DNA of 37,789 bases. Origin: Desulfobulbaceae bacterium. Lineage in GTDB: Bacteria; Desulfobacterota; Desulfobulbia; Desulfobulbales; Desulfocapsaceae. The number at the start of each line of letters is the position of its first letter. Positions within the stretch are counted from its first letter, which is position 1. The stretch is from NCBI GenBank assembly GCA_031287565.1, contig JAITSS010000070.1, positions 1 through 37,789 of the forward strand, read 5' to 3'. Below the pieces are notes generated by a model, which did not search any database, was not told where the DNA came from, and saw nothing but the letters and a program-made list of their open reading frames with translations. The position numbers and the translations under genes were made by a program. Below, one piece after another: positions 24,397-33,147 of this stretch.

Positions 24397-24429
24397 AATC
24401 TGGGGCGACCAGGCATCCCGCCCCAGATT
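24397..24429. terminator. bidirectional stem-loop between folP and the PilZ gene
   Basis: An 11-bp perfect stem (AATCTGGGGCG with CGCCCCAGATT) and an 11-base loop lie between two convergent genes, 20 bases after the folP stop. T tracts are weak on both sides (ATTTTC on the minus strand). Confidence 0.6.
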
Positions 24430-24437
24430 CCATCCCT

Positions 24438-24803
24438 TCAGACCTGGGCAATCTCCGGGTCGGTGAACTCGCACCATTCCCAGGGCGCGTCAATGACCTT
24501 GAATCCCATTTCAACGCTCTGGCCGTCGCCGGAGCGCTTCCAGCACGGTTTCATGGTCAGACGGAAGGTCTTGCCGCCGCCGGAAACCACGGCCCGATAA
24601 AAGAATTTATTGGCCTGGAAACGCGACGACAAACCCGATAGCTTCAGGCCGCCCTGGGACACATTGTCGGCCACCGCCACCGCATATGAGCCGCCATCGG
24701 CAATACCAACAGAAAGGCCCGTAACCGCGAGGCGGCCATGTCGGCGCGTCGCCACGCGCAACTCACTACGTGTTCTTCTTGTGGTTTCTACCGTGCCGGG
24801 CAT
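24438..24803 (-). CDS. PilZ-domain protein (probable c-di-GMP receptor)
   Basis: A 121-aa single-domain protein. The PilZ c-di-GMP signature is seen as an Arg-rich RRHGR segment (about 20-24) followed after about 30 residues by DNVSQGGLKL, the (D/N)xSxxG motif. The remainder forms alternating strands ending in MGFKVID. The canonical RxxxR is present as R20-R24. ATG 24803 is preferred over the upstream ATG 24824 because AGAGG lies seven bases before it. No other c-di-GMP gene is nearby; possible outputs include motility or envelope control. The intergenic region to the ABC permease is divergent and may hold promoters for both. Confidence 0.72.
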   Translation of the reverse strand: MPGTVETTRRTRSELRVATRRHGRLAVTGLSVGIADGGSYAVAVADNVSQGGLKLSGLSSRFQANKFFYRAVVSGGGKTFRLTMKPCWKRSGDGQSVEMGFKVIDAPWEWCEFTDPEIAQV

Positions 24804-24991
24804 GGCGCGACCTCTTGTTCTCATGGGTTCGGAAAACGGACAGGCGGGAAATCAGTCACGGCCAGCGCCCGTGTGCTTCTTGTCTTGTAATGTACTCACG
24901 CCGACCAAGCAATGTCCAGCGTGAATTTACCATTTCTTTCCCTCGTTTCCGTCGTTGCGCAAAACCCAGGCCGTGGCGTAGAATCGCCGTC

Positions 24992-26008
24992 ATGTGCGCT
25001 TCACACCGTTCCTTCTTTCTGGCCCTGGTCGCTCTGTTGGCGATAAGTCTCGCCGTGTCGATCTGGCTTGGCTTCATGGCCGTTACACCTTGGCAAATCA
25101 TGCAAGCCATCGCCGCCCGCCTTGGCCTGGCCACGGAAACGCCGACAATAGCGACAGTGGTCATCCTTGACGTGCGTCTGCCGCGAATCCTCGCGGCGGC
25201 TCTCGTTGGTGGCGGGCTGGCTTTGGCCGGCGGCGTTTTTCAGGCTCTTCTGCTCAACCCTCTGGCCGATCCCTACACTTTGGGCATCTCCTCCGGCGCG
25301 GCCTTCGGCGCATCGCTGGCCATCGCGCTTTCATTGATCGGCCTGAGTTTTCCCGGCGCAATTCCACTCTGCGCCTTCCTCGGCGCGCTGGCGACCCTGG
25401 CCGTGGTTTTTTCCCTGGCCGGTCATGATCGCGCTTTTTCTTCCAATACTTTGATCCTTTCCGGCATCATCATCGCGGCCATCCTCTCGGCAGGAATCGG
25501 TTTTATCCAATACCTGGCCGACCGCGAGGTAGCGGCGATTGTCTTCTGGCTGATGGGGAGCCTGGTCGGGCGCTCGTGGGCCGATGTCGGCGTGCTTGCG
25601 CTTTTATCCCTGCCCGCCAGCCTGATTATTTTCTACCACGCCCGCGACCTCAACGTCATGGCGCTCGGCAACGCCACCGCCGACAGCCTGGGCGTTGATA
25701 CGGTCAGGACACGCAAGCTGCTGTTAATCAGCGCCTCACTGATGACTGCCGCCAGTGTCGCCGTCGCCGGCATCATCGGCTTCGTCGGCCTGTTAGTGCC
25801 GCATCTGCTGCGTTCCGTCCTTGGCCCAGACAACCGCCTGCTGCTGCCCGCCTCGTTTCTGACTGGCGCGATTCTGCTTTTGGCCGCCGACACCCTCACC
25901 CGCGCCGTGCTGCCACATGAGTTGCCCATCGGCATCCTGACCGCTCTCATCGGCGGACCGTTTTTCTGTCTGATCTTCAAGCGGCAACAGATGAGGAATT
26001 CGCGGTGA
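24992..26008 (+). CDS. FecCD-family ABC importer permease (iron-siderophore, haem or cobalamin)
   Basis: Membrane subunit of a type II (BtuCD-like) ABC importer, 338 aa with nine or ten hydrophobic segments. The family patterns DVRLPRILAAALVGGGLALAG, NPLADPYTLGISSGAAFGA and GIIGFVGLLVPHLLR are intact; the last two are the most diagnostic. ATG 24992 is chosen since it directly precedes the first membrane segment; the frame runs back to 24770 without coding character. The stop overlaps the ATPase start in a GTGA. No substrate-binding protein or TonB-dependent receptor is encoded in the window, and I see no cobalamin riboswitch before the gene, so the substrate cannot be named. Confidence 0.88.
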   Translation: MCASHRSFFLALVALLAISLAVSIWLGFMAVTPWQIMQAIAARLGLATETPTIATVVILDVRLPRILAAALVGGGLALAGGVFQALLLNPLADPYTLGISSGAAFGASLAIALSLIGLSFPGAIPLCAFLGALATLAVVFSLAGHDRAFSSNTLILSGIIIAAILSAGIGFIQYLADREVAAIVFWLMGSLVGRSWADVGVLALLSLPASLIIFYHARDLNVMALGNATADSLGVDTVRTRKLLLISASLMTAASVAVAGIIGFVGLLVPHLLRSVLGPDNRLLLPASFLTGAILLLAADTLTRAVLPHELPIGILTALIGGPFFCLIFKRQQMRNSR

Positions 26009-26835
26009 CGAATCGCGCGGCTCCCGTCTGCCAACTCATCGCTTGCTCCTTCGCCTATGCCGGGGTCGCGGCGCTCTCCGGCATCAACCTGTCTTTTCAG
26101 GCTGGTCGGATGTACGGTCTCATCGGCCCAAACGGCGGCGGCAAAACAACGCTGATCAATCTTCTGACCGGCAACACGCCGCCGGACGTCGGCCAGCTTC
26201 TCATCCATGGGCGAGACGCGCGTATCTACAAAAAGATGGAACTGGCGCGGCTGCTGGCCTTAACGCCGCAACACTTCGCCATTGACTTCGCCTTCAGCGT
26301 TGAAGATGTGGTGATGATGGGCCGTCATCCGCATATCGCCCGTTTCGCCAATCCCAGCGCCCGCGACCGTCAAGTGGTGAACGAGGCGCTGGCCCGTCTC
26401 GATGTCGGGCCTCTGCGCGCTCGATTCCTGACGCATCTCTCCGGCGGCGAGCGACAGCGGGTGATGGTGGCGCGGGCGCTGGCTCAGGAAACCGGCATCC
26501 TCTTGATGGATGAGGCCACCGCCAACCTCGATATTCGCCACGCCTTGGACATCATGGCCGTTTTGCGTGAAAAAGTTGATGAAGGCGGATTAGTCATCGC
26601 CGCGATTCACGATCTGGACATGGCGGCGGCCTTCTGCGACGAATTGGTCGTGCTGCGACAGGGGCGCGTGTACGCCCACGGCGCAGTCGCGGCGACCATG
26701 AACAAAGCCATGCTGGCTGAAGTCTTTCAGGTGGCGGCGCGGGTCGATGAAGAGGCTGGGCGACGGCGGGTTCGATACGATTTTTGCGGCGGCGAACAGC
26801 GCGCGGCCACAGCGGCCGGGGAGAAATCCATTTGA
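26005..26835 (+). CDS. ABC importer ATP-binding protein, FecE/BtuD type
   Basis: ATPase that powers the FecCD permease encoded just upstream. In the 276-aa protein, Walker A is GPNGGGKTT (41-49), the Q-loop is LTPQHFAIDF, the signature is LSGGERQR, Walker B is ILLMDEATANLD and the H-loop is AAIHDLDMA. All catalytic elements are intact. The start is GTG 26005, overlapping the permease stop by four bases. The tail after residue 245 is unusual in its charge and is not conserved-looking. The stop is 106 bases before topB. Confidence 0.9.
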   Translation: MTNRAAPVCQLIACSFAYAGVAALSGINLSFQAGRMYGLIGPNGGGKTTLINLLTGNTPPDVGQLLIHGRDARIYKKMELARLLALTPQHFAIDFAFSVEDVVMMGRHPHIARFANPSARDRQVVNEALARLDVGPLRARFLTHLSGGERQRVMVARALAQETGILLMDEATANLDIRHALDIMAVLREKVDEGGLVIAAIHDLDMAAAFCDELVVLRQGRVYAHGAVAATMNKAMLAEVFQVAARVDEEAGRRRVRYDFCGGEQRAATAAGEKSI

Positions 26836-26941
26836 CAAAGGCGGACTCCCCCTTTACAAGAACGGCTGTTTTCACAAGCACACAGCCTGCGGCGGCCCGC
26901 CGCGATCCCAACCGCCTAGCGCCTTCCGCCCTCCCCAAAGC

Positions 26942-29419
26942 ATGAGCGAAAAAATTCTTGTCATCGCCGAAAAGCCCAGCGTCGCGGGCGATCTCGCCAA
27001 AATCCTGCCAGATAAATTCACTAAAAATAAAACCCACTACGAGGGCGAGCGCTATATTGTCAGCTACGCGGTGGGCCATCTGGTGACGATCTGTTTCCCG
27101 GAAGAAATCAACCCGGAATACCAGAAGTGGCGCACCGATTATCTGCCGATTATTCCGGATAGCTTTCCGCTGAAGGTCATTGAAGACTCAAAGAGCCAGT
27201 TCGCCTTTCTGCAAAAGCAGATTCGCAGAAAGGATGTGACCACCATCATCAACGCCTGCGACGCCGGACGCGAGGGCGAGCTGATCTTCAAGTATATCGT
27301 GCGCCTAGCCGCGAACGCCGGGGTGGAGAAAAAGAGCGTCAAACGGCTGTGGCTGCAATCCATGACCGCCGACGCGATCAAAGAGGGCTTCGCCCATCTG
27401 CGCGACGACAGCGAGATGCGCCCGCTCGAAGACACCGCGCTCTGCCGCTCCGAATCGGATTGGCTGGTCGGCATCAACGCCACCAGGGCTTTAACCGGCT
27501 ACAATTCGCGGCGCGGCGGTTTTTTCCTCACCCCCTGCGGTCGCGTGCAAACGCCAACGCTCTCTTTAATGGTGAAACGCGAGCGGCAGCGGCTGGCCTT
27601 CACGCCGCAAACCTACTGGCTCTTGACGGCGGATTTCGCCTACGACTCTGGCCAATACCGGGGCCGCTGGATTGACCCGGCTTTCAAACCCGACGAAAAA
27701 AATTCGCACGCCCGCCAAGATCGCCTGTGGGATAAGGACAAAGCCACAGCCATCGCCGAAAAATGCGCGGGCAAAGCGGCCACAGTCACGGAAAGCAGCA
27801 AAGAAGCGCGACAGGGCGCGCCGCAACTTTACGATCTGACCTCGCTTCAGCGCGAGGCCAACTCCCGCTATGGTTTTTCGGCGAAAAATACCCTGGCCCT
27901 GGCCCAGGCCCTGTACGAGCGGCACAAAGCCCTGACCTATCCACGAACCGATAGCCGCTATCTGCCGGAGGATTATCTCGACACCGTGAAAAAGGCCGTG
28001 GGCGCGATGAAGCATGAAGCGCTCGCGCCATTCGCCCAGGCGGCCCTGGAGAAAAAATACCTGCGGCTTGGCAAGCGCATTTTCGATAACAAAAAAATTT
28101 CCGACCACCACGCCATCATCCCGACCACGGTCCAGCCGAAAAATCTGTCGGAAGCCGAGATGAAGATTTATCTGCTGGTGGCCAGGCGCTTTCTCGCGGT
28201 TTTCTATCCACCCGCCGTCTACCTGAACACCCGACGAGAAAGCGTGGTGGAGCGCGAGCTTTTCCTGACTGAAGGAAAGATTCTTCTCGAAGCGGGCTGG
28301 AAGGCCGTGTATGGCGCCGAGGAACAGGATGAGGACGAGGCGGCCTTAAAAGCGCTGCCCGAAAAGACCAGCGTCGATTGCCGCGAGGTGGCGGCGGAAG
28401 AGAAACAGACCACGCCGCCGCCGCGTTTCACCGAGGCGACGCTTTTGTCGGCGATGGAAAATTCCGGCAAATTGATTGAGGATGAAGAGCTGGCCGAGGC
28501 CATGAAGGAACGCGGCCTGGGCACGCCCGCGACCAGGGCGGCAATCATCGAAAAGTTGTTGAAAGAAAAATATCTGGCCAGGGAAGGCAAAGAACTGGTT
28601 CCGACCGGCAAAGCCTTTGATTTGCTGGCCATGCTCGAAGCGATGAATATTGACGTCCTCGCCTCGCCGGAGATGACCGGCGAGTGGGAATTCAAACTCA
28701 ACCAAATCCTCGCCGGAAAAATGAGCCGCAACCAGTTTATGGGCGAGATAAAAAAACTGACCAGCGACATCACCGCGAAGATCATCGGCTTCAAATCGGC
28801 GGAACAGCGCGAGGAAGCCACCTTTTCACCGCTGAATGGACAAAAATATTTTATCACGCCCACCGCCTATACCTCGGAAGATGGCGCGATTCGCCTAAGA
28901 AAAGTGCTGGGCGGCCGCGTGATGCGCGACGAGGAAATCGCCGCCCTGCTGAAGGGCGAAACCATCGGCCCGTTTGCCGATTTCCGCTCGAAACAAGGCA
29001 AACCGTTCGCCGCCTGCCTGCAATTGAAGAACAGCAAGATAGAATTTCTGTTCGCCTCAGGTGGTGAGAACCAGCTTGACGCCGAAGCGGTTAAGGCTGG
29101 GGAATCTTTAGGAAAATCTCCAATCGACGGTAGCCCGGTCTTCGAGACGCCAGCGGCCTATGTTTCGGCTTCGGCCTTGGATGGCGACAAGAAAGGTTTG
29201 CGCATTAACCGTATGATTCTGTCTAAAGAAATCAGCCCGGAGGACATCCGGCGACTCTTGGAAGACGGGAAAACCAGCCTGATTTCCGGCTTCATCTCAA
29301 AAAAGAAACGTCCCTTCGACGCCTGGCTGCTGCTCAATAAAAGCGGCAAACTCAGCTTTGAATTTCCGCCGCGTGAAGCGCGGAAAAAGGCGTCATCACC
29401 GAAAAAATCCCAGCAATAA
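26942..29419 (+). CDS. topB: DNA topoisomerase III (type IA)
   Basis: Single-strand-passing topoisomerase involved in decatenation and recombination. The 825-aa protein begins with a Toprim domain (VIAEKPSVAGDLAKIL and NACDAGREGELIFKYI), the TopB form of the acidic motif. The catalytic Tyr333 is in LTYPRTDSRYLPED, and GLGTPATRAAIIEKL follows. The C-terminus has no cysteine zinc fingers but three repeats of a small domain with the pattern FxSKxGKPFxAxL...FEF, as in TopB proteins of Gram-positive and many anaerobic bacteria. ATG 26942 has no strong ribosome binding site, but residue 3 onwards matches the family start. Confidence 0.95.
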   Translation: MSEKILVIAEKPSVAGDLAKILPDKFTKNKTHYEGERYIVSYAVGHLVTICFPEEINPEYQKWRTDYLPIIPDSFPLKVIEDSKSQFAFLQKQIRRKDVTTIINACDAGREGELIFKYIVRLAANAGVEKKSVKRLWLQSMTADAIKEGFAHLRDDSEMRPLEDTALCRSESDWLVGINATRALTGYNSRRGGFFLTPCGRVQTPTLSLMVKRERQRLAFTPQTYWLLTADFAYDSGQYRGRWIDPAFKPDEKNSHARQDRLWDKDKATAIAEKCAGKAATVTESSKEARQGAPQLYDLTSLQREANSRYGFSAKNTLALAQALYERHKALTYPRTDSRYLPEDYLDTVKKAVGAMKHEALAPFAQAALEKKYLRLGKRIFDNKKISDHHAIIPTTVQPKNLSEAEMKIYLLVARRFLAVFYPPAVYLNTRRESVVERELFLTEGKILLEAGWKAVYGAEEQDEDEAALKALPEKTSVDCREVAAEEKQTTPPPRFTEATLLSAMENSGKLIEDEELAEAMKERGLGTPATRAAIIEKLLKEKYLAREGKELVPTGKAFDLLAMLEAMNIDVLASPEMTGEWEFKLNQILAGKMSRNQFMGEIKKLTSDITAKIIGFKSAEQREEATFSPLNGQKYFITPTAYTSEDGAIRLRKVLGGRVMRDEEIAALLKGETIGPFADFRSKQGKPFAACLQLKNSKIEFLFASGGENQLDAEAVKAGESLGKSPIDGSPVFETPAAYVSASALDGDKKGLRINRMILSKEISPEDIRRLLEDGKTSLISGFISKKKRPFDAWLLLNKSGKLSFEFPPREARKKASSPKKSQQ

Positions 29420-29423
29420 TGCT

Positions 29424-29831
29424 ATGAAATCCGTTAAAACCGAGTACCAGGAAAAAACCGGGCGCGAACTCGCCCTCATCTGCGCCCACAAAGCATTGGA
29501 TGGCAAGGCTGAAGATGTGGCCGTCTACGATGTCACGGGTTTGTGTTCCTACGCCGATTATCTGGTCATCATGAGCGGCCGCTCAACCCGTCAGGTGCAG
29601 GGTTTGGCCGAAAATATCGAGGGCGAAGTCCGCGCCAAACGCCTGAGCGCCGCCACCTGCGAGGGCATCTCCGAAGGCCAGTGGGTGATTCTTGACTTGA
29701 GCGACGTGGTTGTGCATATATTTTACCACGAGCAACGGACGTTCTATAATCTTGACGGATTGTGGCGCAAAGCGCCCCGTCTCGCCGTGGAAGAGACCGA
29801 AACATCATCCTCCCCCTCTTCCGCATCCTGA
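29424..29831 (+). CDS. rsfS: ribosomal silencing factor RsfS
   Basis: Binds ribosomal protein L14 (uL14) and blocks subunit joining when nutrients are scarce. The 135-aa protein has the typical fold: LICAHKALDGKAEDVAVYDV, then CSYADYLVIMSGRSTRQVQGLAENI, and EGISEGQWVILDLSDVVVHIFYHEQRTFYNLDGLW. Every family landmark is present. The start is ATG 29424, four bases after the topB stop. It is commonly found beside nadD or proA; here it follows topB and precedes thrC. Confidence 0.93.
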   Translation: MKSVKTEYQEKTGRELALICAHKALDGKAEDVAVYDVTGLCSYADYLVIMSGRSTRQVQGLAENIEGEVRAKRLSAATCEGISEGQWVILDLSDVVVHIFYHEQRTFYNLDGLWRKAPRLAVEETETSSSPSSAS

Positions 29832-29875
29832 TTCTTTATTCTCCCCCAAGCCGAGCGCGGCCAGAGAAGGCAATC

Positions 29876-31273
29876 ATGACTTATTTCAGCACACGCGGCG
29901 GTGTTTCCGCTCTTACTTTTTCACAGGCTACAATGATGGGATTGGCGGAGGACGGCGGTCTCTTGCTGCCGCGCACCATTCCGCGGCTCGACGGCGCGAC
30001 GCTGGCGCTCTGGCGCGACAAGAGCTATCCCGACCTGGCCTTTGAAGTGATGTCGCGTTTCATCGACGATATTCCGGCAAGCGACTTGCGCGCCCTGGTC
30101 AACGCCTCCTACGCCGCCTTTGACCATACCGAGGTGACGCCTCTGGTCCACTACGGCGACCTGCATATCCTTGAACTGTTTCATGGGCCGACTTTGGCCT
30201 TCAAAGACATCGCCCTGCAATTTCTTGGCAATCTTTTTGAGTATTTTCTCAAAAAGGATAACGGCCGCATGAACATCCTGGGCGCAACTTCCGGCGATAC
30301 CGGCAGCGCTGCCATTTACGCGGTGCGCGGCAAGGCCGGGATCAACATTTTCATCCTGCATCCGCACGGGCGGGTCAGCCCGGTGCAGGAAAAGCAGATG
30401 ACCACGGTGCTTGATGAGAACGTCCATAACATCGCCATTCGTGGTTCTTTTGACGATGGCCAGGCTATCGTTAAGGGGATTTTCGGCGACCTCGACTTCA
30501 AAAACGCCCATCATCTGGGGGCGATCAATTCAATCAACTGGGCGCGGGTGCTGGCGCAGGTGGTGTACTACATCTGGAGTTGCCTGCATGTGCAGTCGCA
30601 TGAAAGCCTGGGCGCCATTGATTTCGCGGTGCCAACCGGCAATTTCGGCGACATTTTCGCCGGATTCATCGCCAAACGCATGATGCCGGAGGGCATGATC
30701 CGGCGGCTGGTTCTCGCGACCAACGCCAACGATATTCTGGCCCGTTTCGTCAGGAAAGGCGATTATTCCCTGGCCCAGGTCACGCAAACCTCCAGCCCAT
30801 CGATGGATATTCAGTCGGCCTCGAACTTTGAGCGCTATCTGTATTATCTCACCGACAGCGACCCGAAACGCACCAAGGATTTAATGGCTGAATTCGCCGA
30901 CAAAGGGCGGTTGGAACTGTCCGGCTATCTCGACCAGATTAAAAGAGATTTTGTCGCCGAGGCCGTTGATGAGGAAACCGTCAAAGCGACGATCTCCGGA
31001 TTTTATCAGGAACACAAATACATCCTTGATCCACACACGGCGGTCGGTGTCGCCGCCGCGCTCAGACAGCAAAAACCCGGCGTCGCCATGGTTTGCCTGG
31101 CAACGGCGCATCCGGCCAAATTCGCCGCCGTTGTTGAAGAGGCGATTGGCAAGGCGCCGGATGTTCCGCCATCTCTCGCGGGAATCCTGGAGCGCCAAGC
31201 CCGTTGTCAGGTGATGGACGCCGACGCGGCGCTGGTGAAAGCCTTCATCGAAAGCCATGATCAACACCCCTGA
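29876..31273 (+). CDS. thrC: threonine synthase, type II
   Basis: PLP enzyme converting O-phosphohomoserine to threonine. At 465 aa it is of the longer class found in E. coli, yeast and many Deltaproteobacteria. It starts with MTYFSTRGGV and shows the PLP lysine Lys110 in HGPTLAFKDIALQFLG, NILGATSGDTGSAA (phosphate loop) and PTGNFGDIFAGF. AGAAGG lies about six bases before ATG 29876. The frame opens earlier at 29762 inside rsfS, but without a start signal. Its last 17 bases overlap the punA start, so translation is likely coupled. Confidence 0.94.
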   Translation: MTYFSTRGGVSALTFSQATMMGLAEDGGLLLPRTIPRLDGATLALWRDKSYPDLAFEVMSRFIDDIPASDLRALVNASYAAFDHTEVTPLVHYGDLHILELFHGPTLAFKDIALQFLGNLFEYFLKKDNGRMNILGATSGDTGSAAIYAVRGKAGINIFILHPHGRVSPVQEKQMTTVLDENVHNIAIRGSFDDGQAIVKGIFGDLDFKNAHHLGAINSINWARVLAQVVYYIWSCLHVQSHESLGAIDFAVPTGNFGDIFAGFIAKRMMPEGMIRRLVLATNANDILARFVRKGDYSLAQVTQTSSPSMDIQSASNFERYLYYLTDSDPKRTKDLMAEFADKGRLELSGYLDQIKRDFVAEAVDEETVKATISGFYQEHKYILDPHTAVGVAAALRQQKPGVAMVCLATAHPAKFAAVVEEAIGKAPDVPPSLAGILERQARCQVMDADAALVKAFIESHDQHP

Positions 31274-32111
31274 ATGGGAACCGTTTCACCGCTACCAGAG
31301 TCAGGTGGCGGCGGCGCTTGTTTTTCTCAAAACACGACTGCCTTTCACGCCTGAAATTGTCATTCAATTAGGTACCGGTCTGGGCGGTTTCGCTGCAAGC
31401 GTCGAAGCGCTCCTGCGCTTGCCCTATGGCGAAATCCCCGGTTTTCCGCAAACAACGGTGGCCAGCCACCACGGCAATCTGGTGGCGGCGAATCTACGCG
31501 GCAAAAACATCGTCATTCTGCAAGGCCGGTTTCATTTTTACGAGGGCTACGCGACGCGGGAAGTAGCGCTGCCGGTGCGGGTTCTCTCGCTTCTGGGCGC
31601 AAAGACGCTCATCATCACCAACGCCAGTGGCGGTCTGAATCCGCAGCTTCAGCCCGGCGCGATCATGCTTGTTCGCGACCATCTTTTTCTGTTAGGCGAC
31701 AATCCCCTGCGCGGGCCGCATGTGGAAGCATGGGGGCCGCGTTTTCCCGATATGTCTGAAGTATATTCCAAAAAATTACGAGATATTGCCCAATATGCCG
31801 CCAAACGCGCCGACCTGGCCGCGCTCCCGGAAGGCGTCTACGCCTGCGTCGCCGGACCAAGCCTGGAAACGCCCGCTGAAACCCGCTGGCTGCGGCAATC
31901 CGGGGCCGACGCGGTTGGCATGTCGTCAGCCCCGGAAGCAATTGTCGCCCGTCAGGCCGGGATGCGGATTCTGGCGCTGTCGGTCATCTCAAACGTCAAC
32001 GACCCGGATAATTTTCAACCGATTCTCATTGAAGATATTGTCGCGGCTGGAGAACAAGCCGGGGAAAAGCTGCGGCGGCTGATTTTCGCGACTGTGGAAC
32101 TTCTGGCATAG
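31257..32111 (+). CDS. punA: purine nucleoside phosphorylase (trimeric PNP family)
   Basis: Splits inosine or guanosine (or methylthio-nucleosides) with phosphate to base and sugar-1-phosphate. The 284-aa translation has the family motifs: phosphate loop LGTGLGG (usual LGSGLG), GRFHFYEGY, ITNASGGLNPQLQPG, GPSLETPAETRWLRQSGADAVGMSSAPEAIVARQAGM and ISNVND. It overlaps thrC by 17 bases in another frame. A predicted MTA/SAH deaminase gene follows at 33564, but an AT-rich insert lies between. A methylthioinosine or inosine salvage role is therefore possible. Confidence 0.9.
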   Translation: MINTPEWEPFHRYQSQVAAALVFLKTRLPFTPEIVIQLGTGLGGFAASVEALLRLPYGEIPGFPQTTVASHHGNLVAANLRGKNIVILQGRFHFYEGYATREVALPVRVLSLLGAKTLIITNASGGLNPQLQPGAIMLVRDHLFLLGDNPLRGPHVEAWGPRFPDMSEVYSKKLRDIAQYAAKRADLAALPEGVYACVAGPSLETPAETRWLRQSGADAVGMSSAPEAIVARQAGMRILALSVISNVNDPDNFQPILIEDIVAAGEQAGEKLRRLIFATVELLA

Positions 32112-32123
32112 GATATAGTCGCG

Positions 32124-32372
32124 CTGGGCAATATCTTTATATTACATGTTAAAAAAATAAATGAGTCGTCATTCCGGCAATCCACATATTCAGAGGAATA
32201 CGATTTTTATAAATTGGGACGACCAACAATAATTCCTCTTAGAGTAGCCGAGTATTTCGCCAGGGAAGGCCGCCCCACACCATTGATTAAATGGAACAAG
32301 GACACGCATCATTATCATGCAAGAAGACGACTATTACGAAAGGACCGCGTGAGAAATGATAAAATATGTTGA
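32124..32372 (+). other. AT-rich open frame of unknown status before the PLD nuclease gene
   Basis: The frame is open for 82 codons and ends in overlap with the nuclease gene start at 32356. There is no ATG or GTG: only CTG 32124 or TTG 32214 (the latter would give 52 aa, with AGAGGA about 15 bases upstream). The translation from 32214 is basic and plausible as a protein (VAEYFAREGRPTPLIKW, then a run of Arg and Lys) but matches no family I know. It could be a decayed gene or a leader ORF with a rare start. Confidence 0.3.
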
Positions 32373-33147
32373 CTATTTTTGCTTTGATGACATCATCAGA
32401 CTTTGTGAAGGATCAAAGGAGACAATCAGGCTATGCTCGCCATTTGTGAAAACGAGCATCATTGAGAGAATACTGAATTGTTCAAGTGTTCCGATCAGTT
32501 TAATCACCAATATAAATTTGCAAAGTTTTCACCGCAAAGCTTCTGACATAGATGCTTTGCGACTATTACTCGACAACGATACTTCAGTGTTTAATTGTTC
32601 GACATTACATGCAAAAGTCTACATTTTTGATTACAAAACATGTTTTGTGACATCTGCCAATTTAACACCAAGTGGGCTTACTCGAAATCTGGAACGCGGC
32701 ATAATAACCGACGACCCATATTTAGTGAACTCAGCATTGTCCGACTTCTCATTTATTATTAACAACGCATCCGTTGGAAAGATCACGAAGAAAACCATCG
32801 AGACGATAACACAAATACTAAAAAACATTCCAAAATCAGAACGAATAGATTACCCAAATTTCGAAATAACTGCACTATATGAAGATGATTTGTCCGCTAT
32901 TACGAAACATCTAAACGGTTGGAAATTTGATGTATTCCAAGAGATTAACAATCTACCTAATGAGTCATTCAATACCATCATTGTTAATGAAATTGCGGAA
33001 AATCTAAAAAATAAATACCCAAACAATAACAATCGTGAGGCTAAGGTTAGACAACAACTTCAACATTTACGTGATTTAGGACTTGTTGAATTTATAAGCC
33101 CTGGTATTTACAAGAGACTATGGAGGAAGAAGCCAAATGCAATATAA
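32356..33147 (+). CDS. PLD-fold nuclease with DpnI-like C-terminal winged helix (predicted restriction enzyme)
   Basis: The N-terminal domain (residues 1-160) carries one phospholipase-D HKD-type motif: His85, Lys87 and Asp92 (LHAKVYIFD) followed by SANLTPSG (100-107), and a Glu113 in NLERG. Single-motif PLD enzymes such as BfiI act as dimers. The C-terminal part (about 186-258) resembles the DNA-binding winged helix of DpnI and Dam-replacing proteins: GWKFDVFQEI, then KYPNNNNREAKVRQQLQHLRDLGLVEFISPGIYKRLW. In DpnI this domain recognises methylated GATC. The gene is strongly AT-rich, has AAAGGA about 11 bases before ATG 32356, and overlaps the DpnD-like gene by 11 bases. No methyltransferase is present. 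The nuclease and methylation-sensing roles are inferred. Length is 263 aa. Confidence 0.72.
   Translation: MIKYVDYFCFDDIIRLCEGSKETIRLCSPFVKTSIIERILNCSSVPISLITNINLQSFHRKASDIDALRLLLDNDTSVFNCSTLHAKVYIFDYKTCFVTSANLTPSGLTRNLERGIITDDPYLVNSALSDFSFIINNASVGKITKKTIETITQILKNIPKSERIDYPNFEITALYEDDLSAITKHLNGWKFDVFQEINNLPNESFNTIIVNEIAENLKNKYPNNNNREAKVRQQLQHLRDLGLVEFISPGIYKRLWRKKPNAI

Noticed and set aside
24825-24991. Possible cobalamin riboswitch before the FecCD permease
   Set aside because: The conserved B12-box pattern and the expected length are not found in this 167-base gap.
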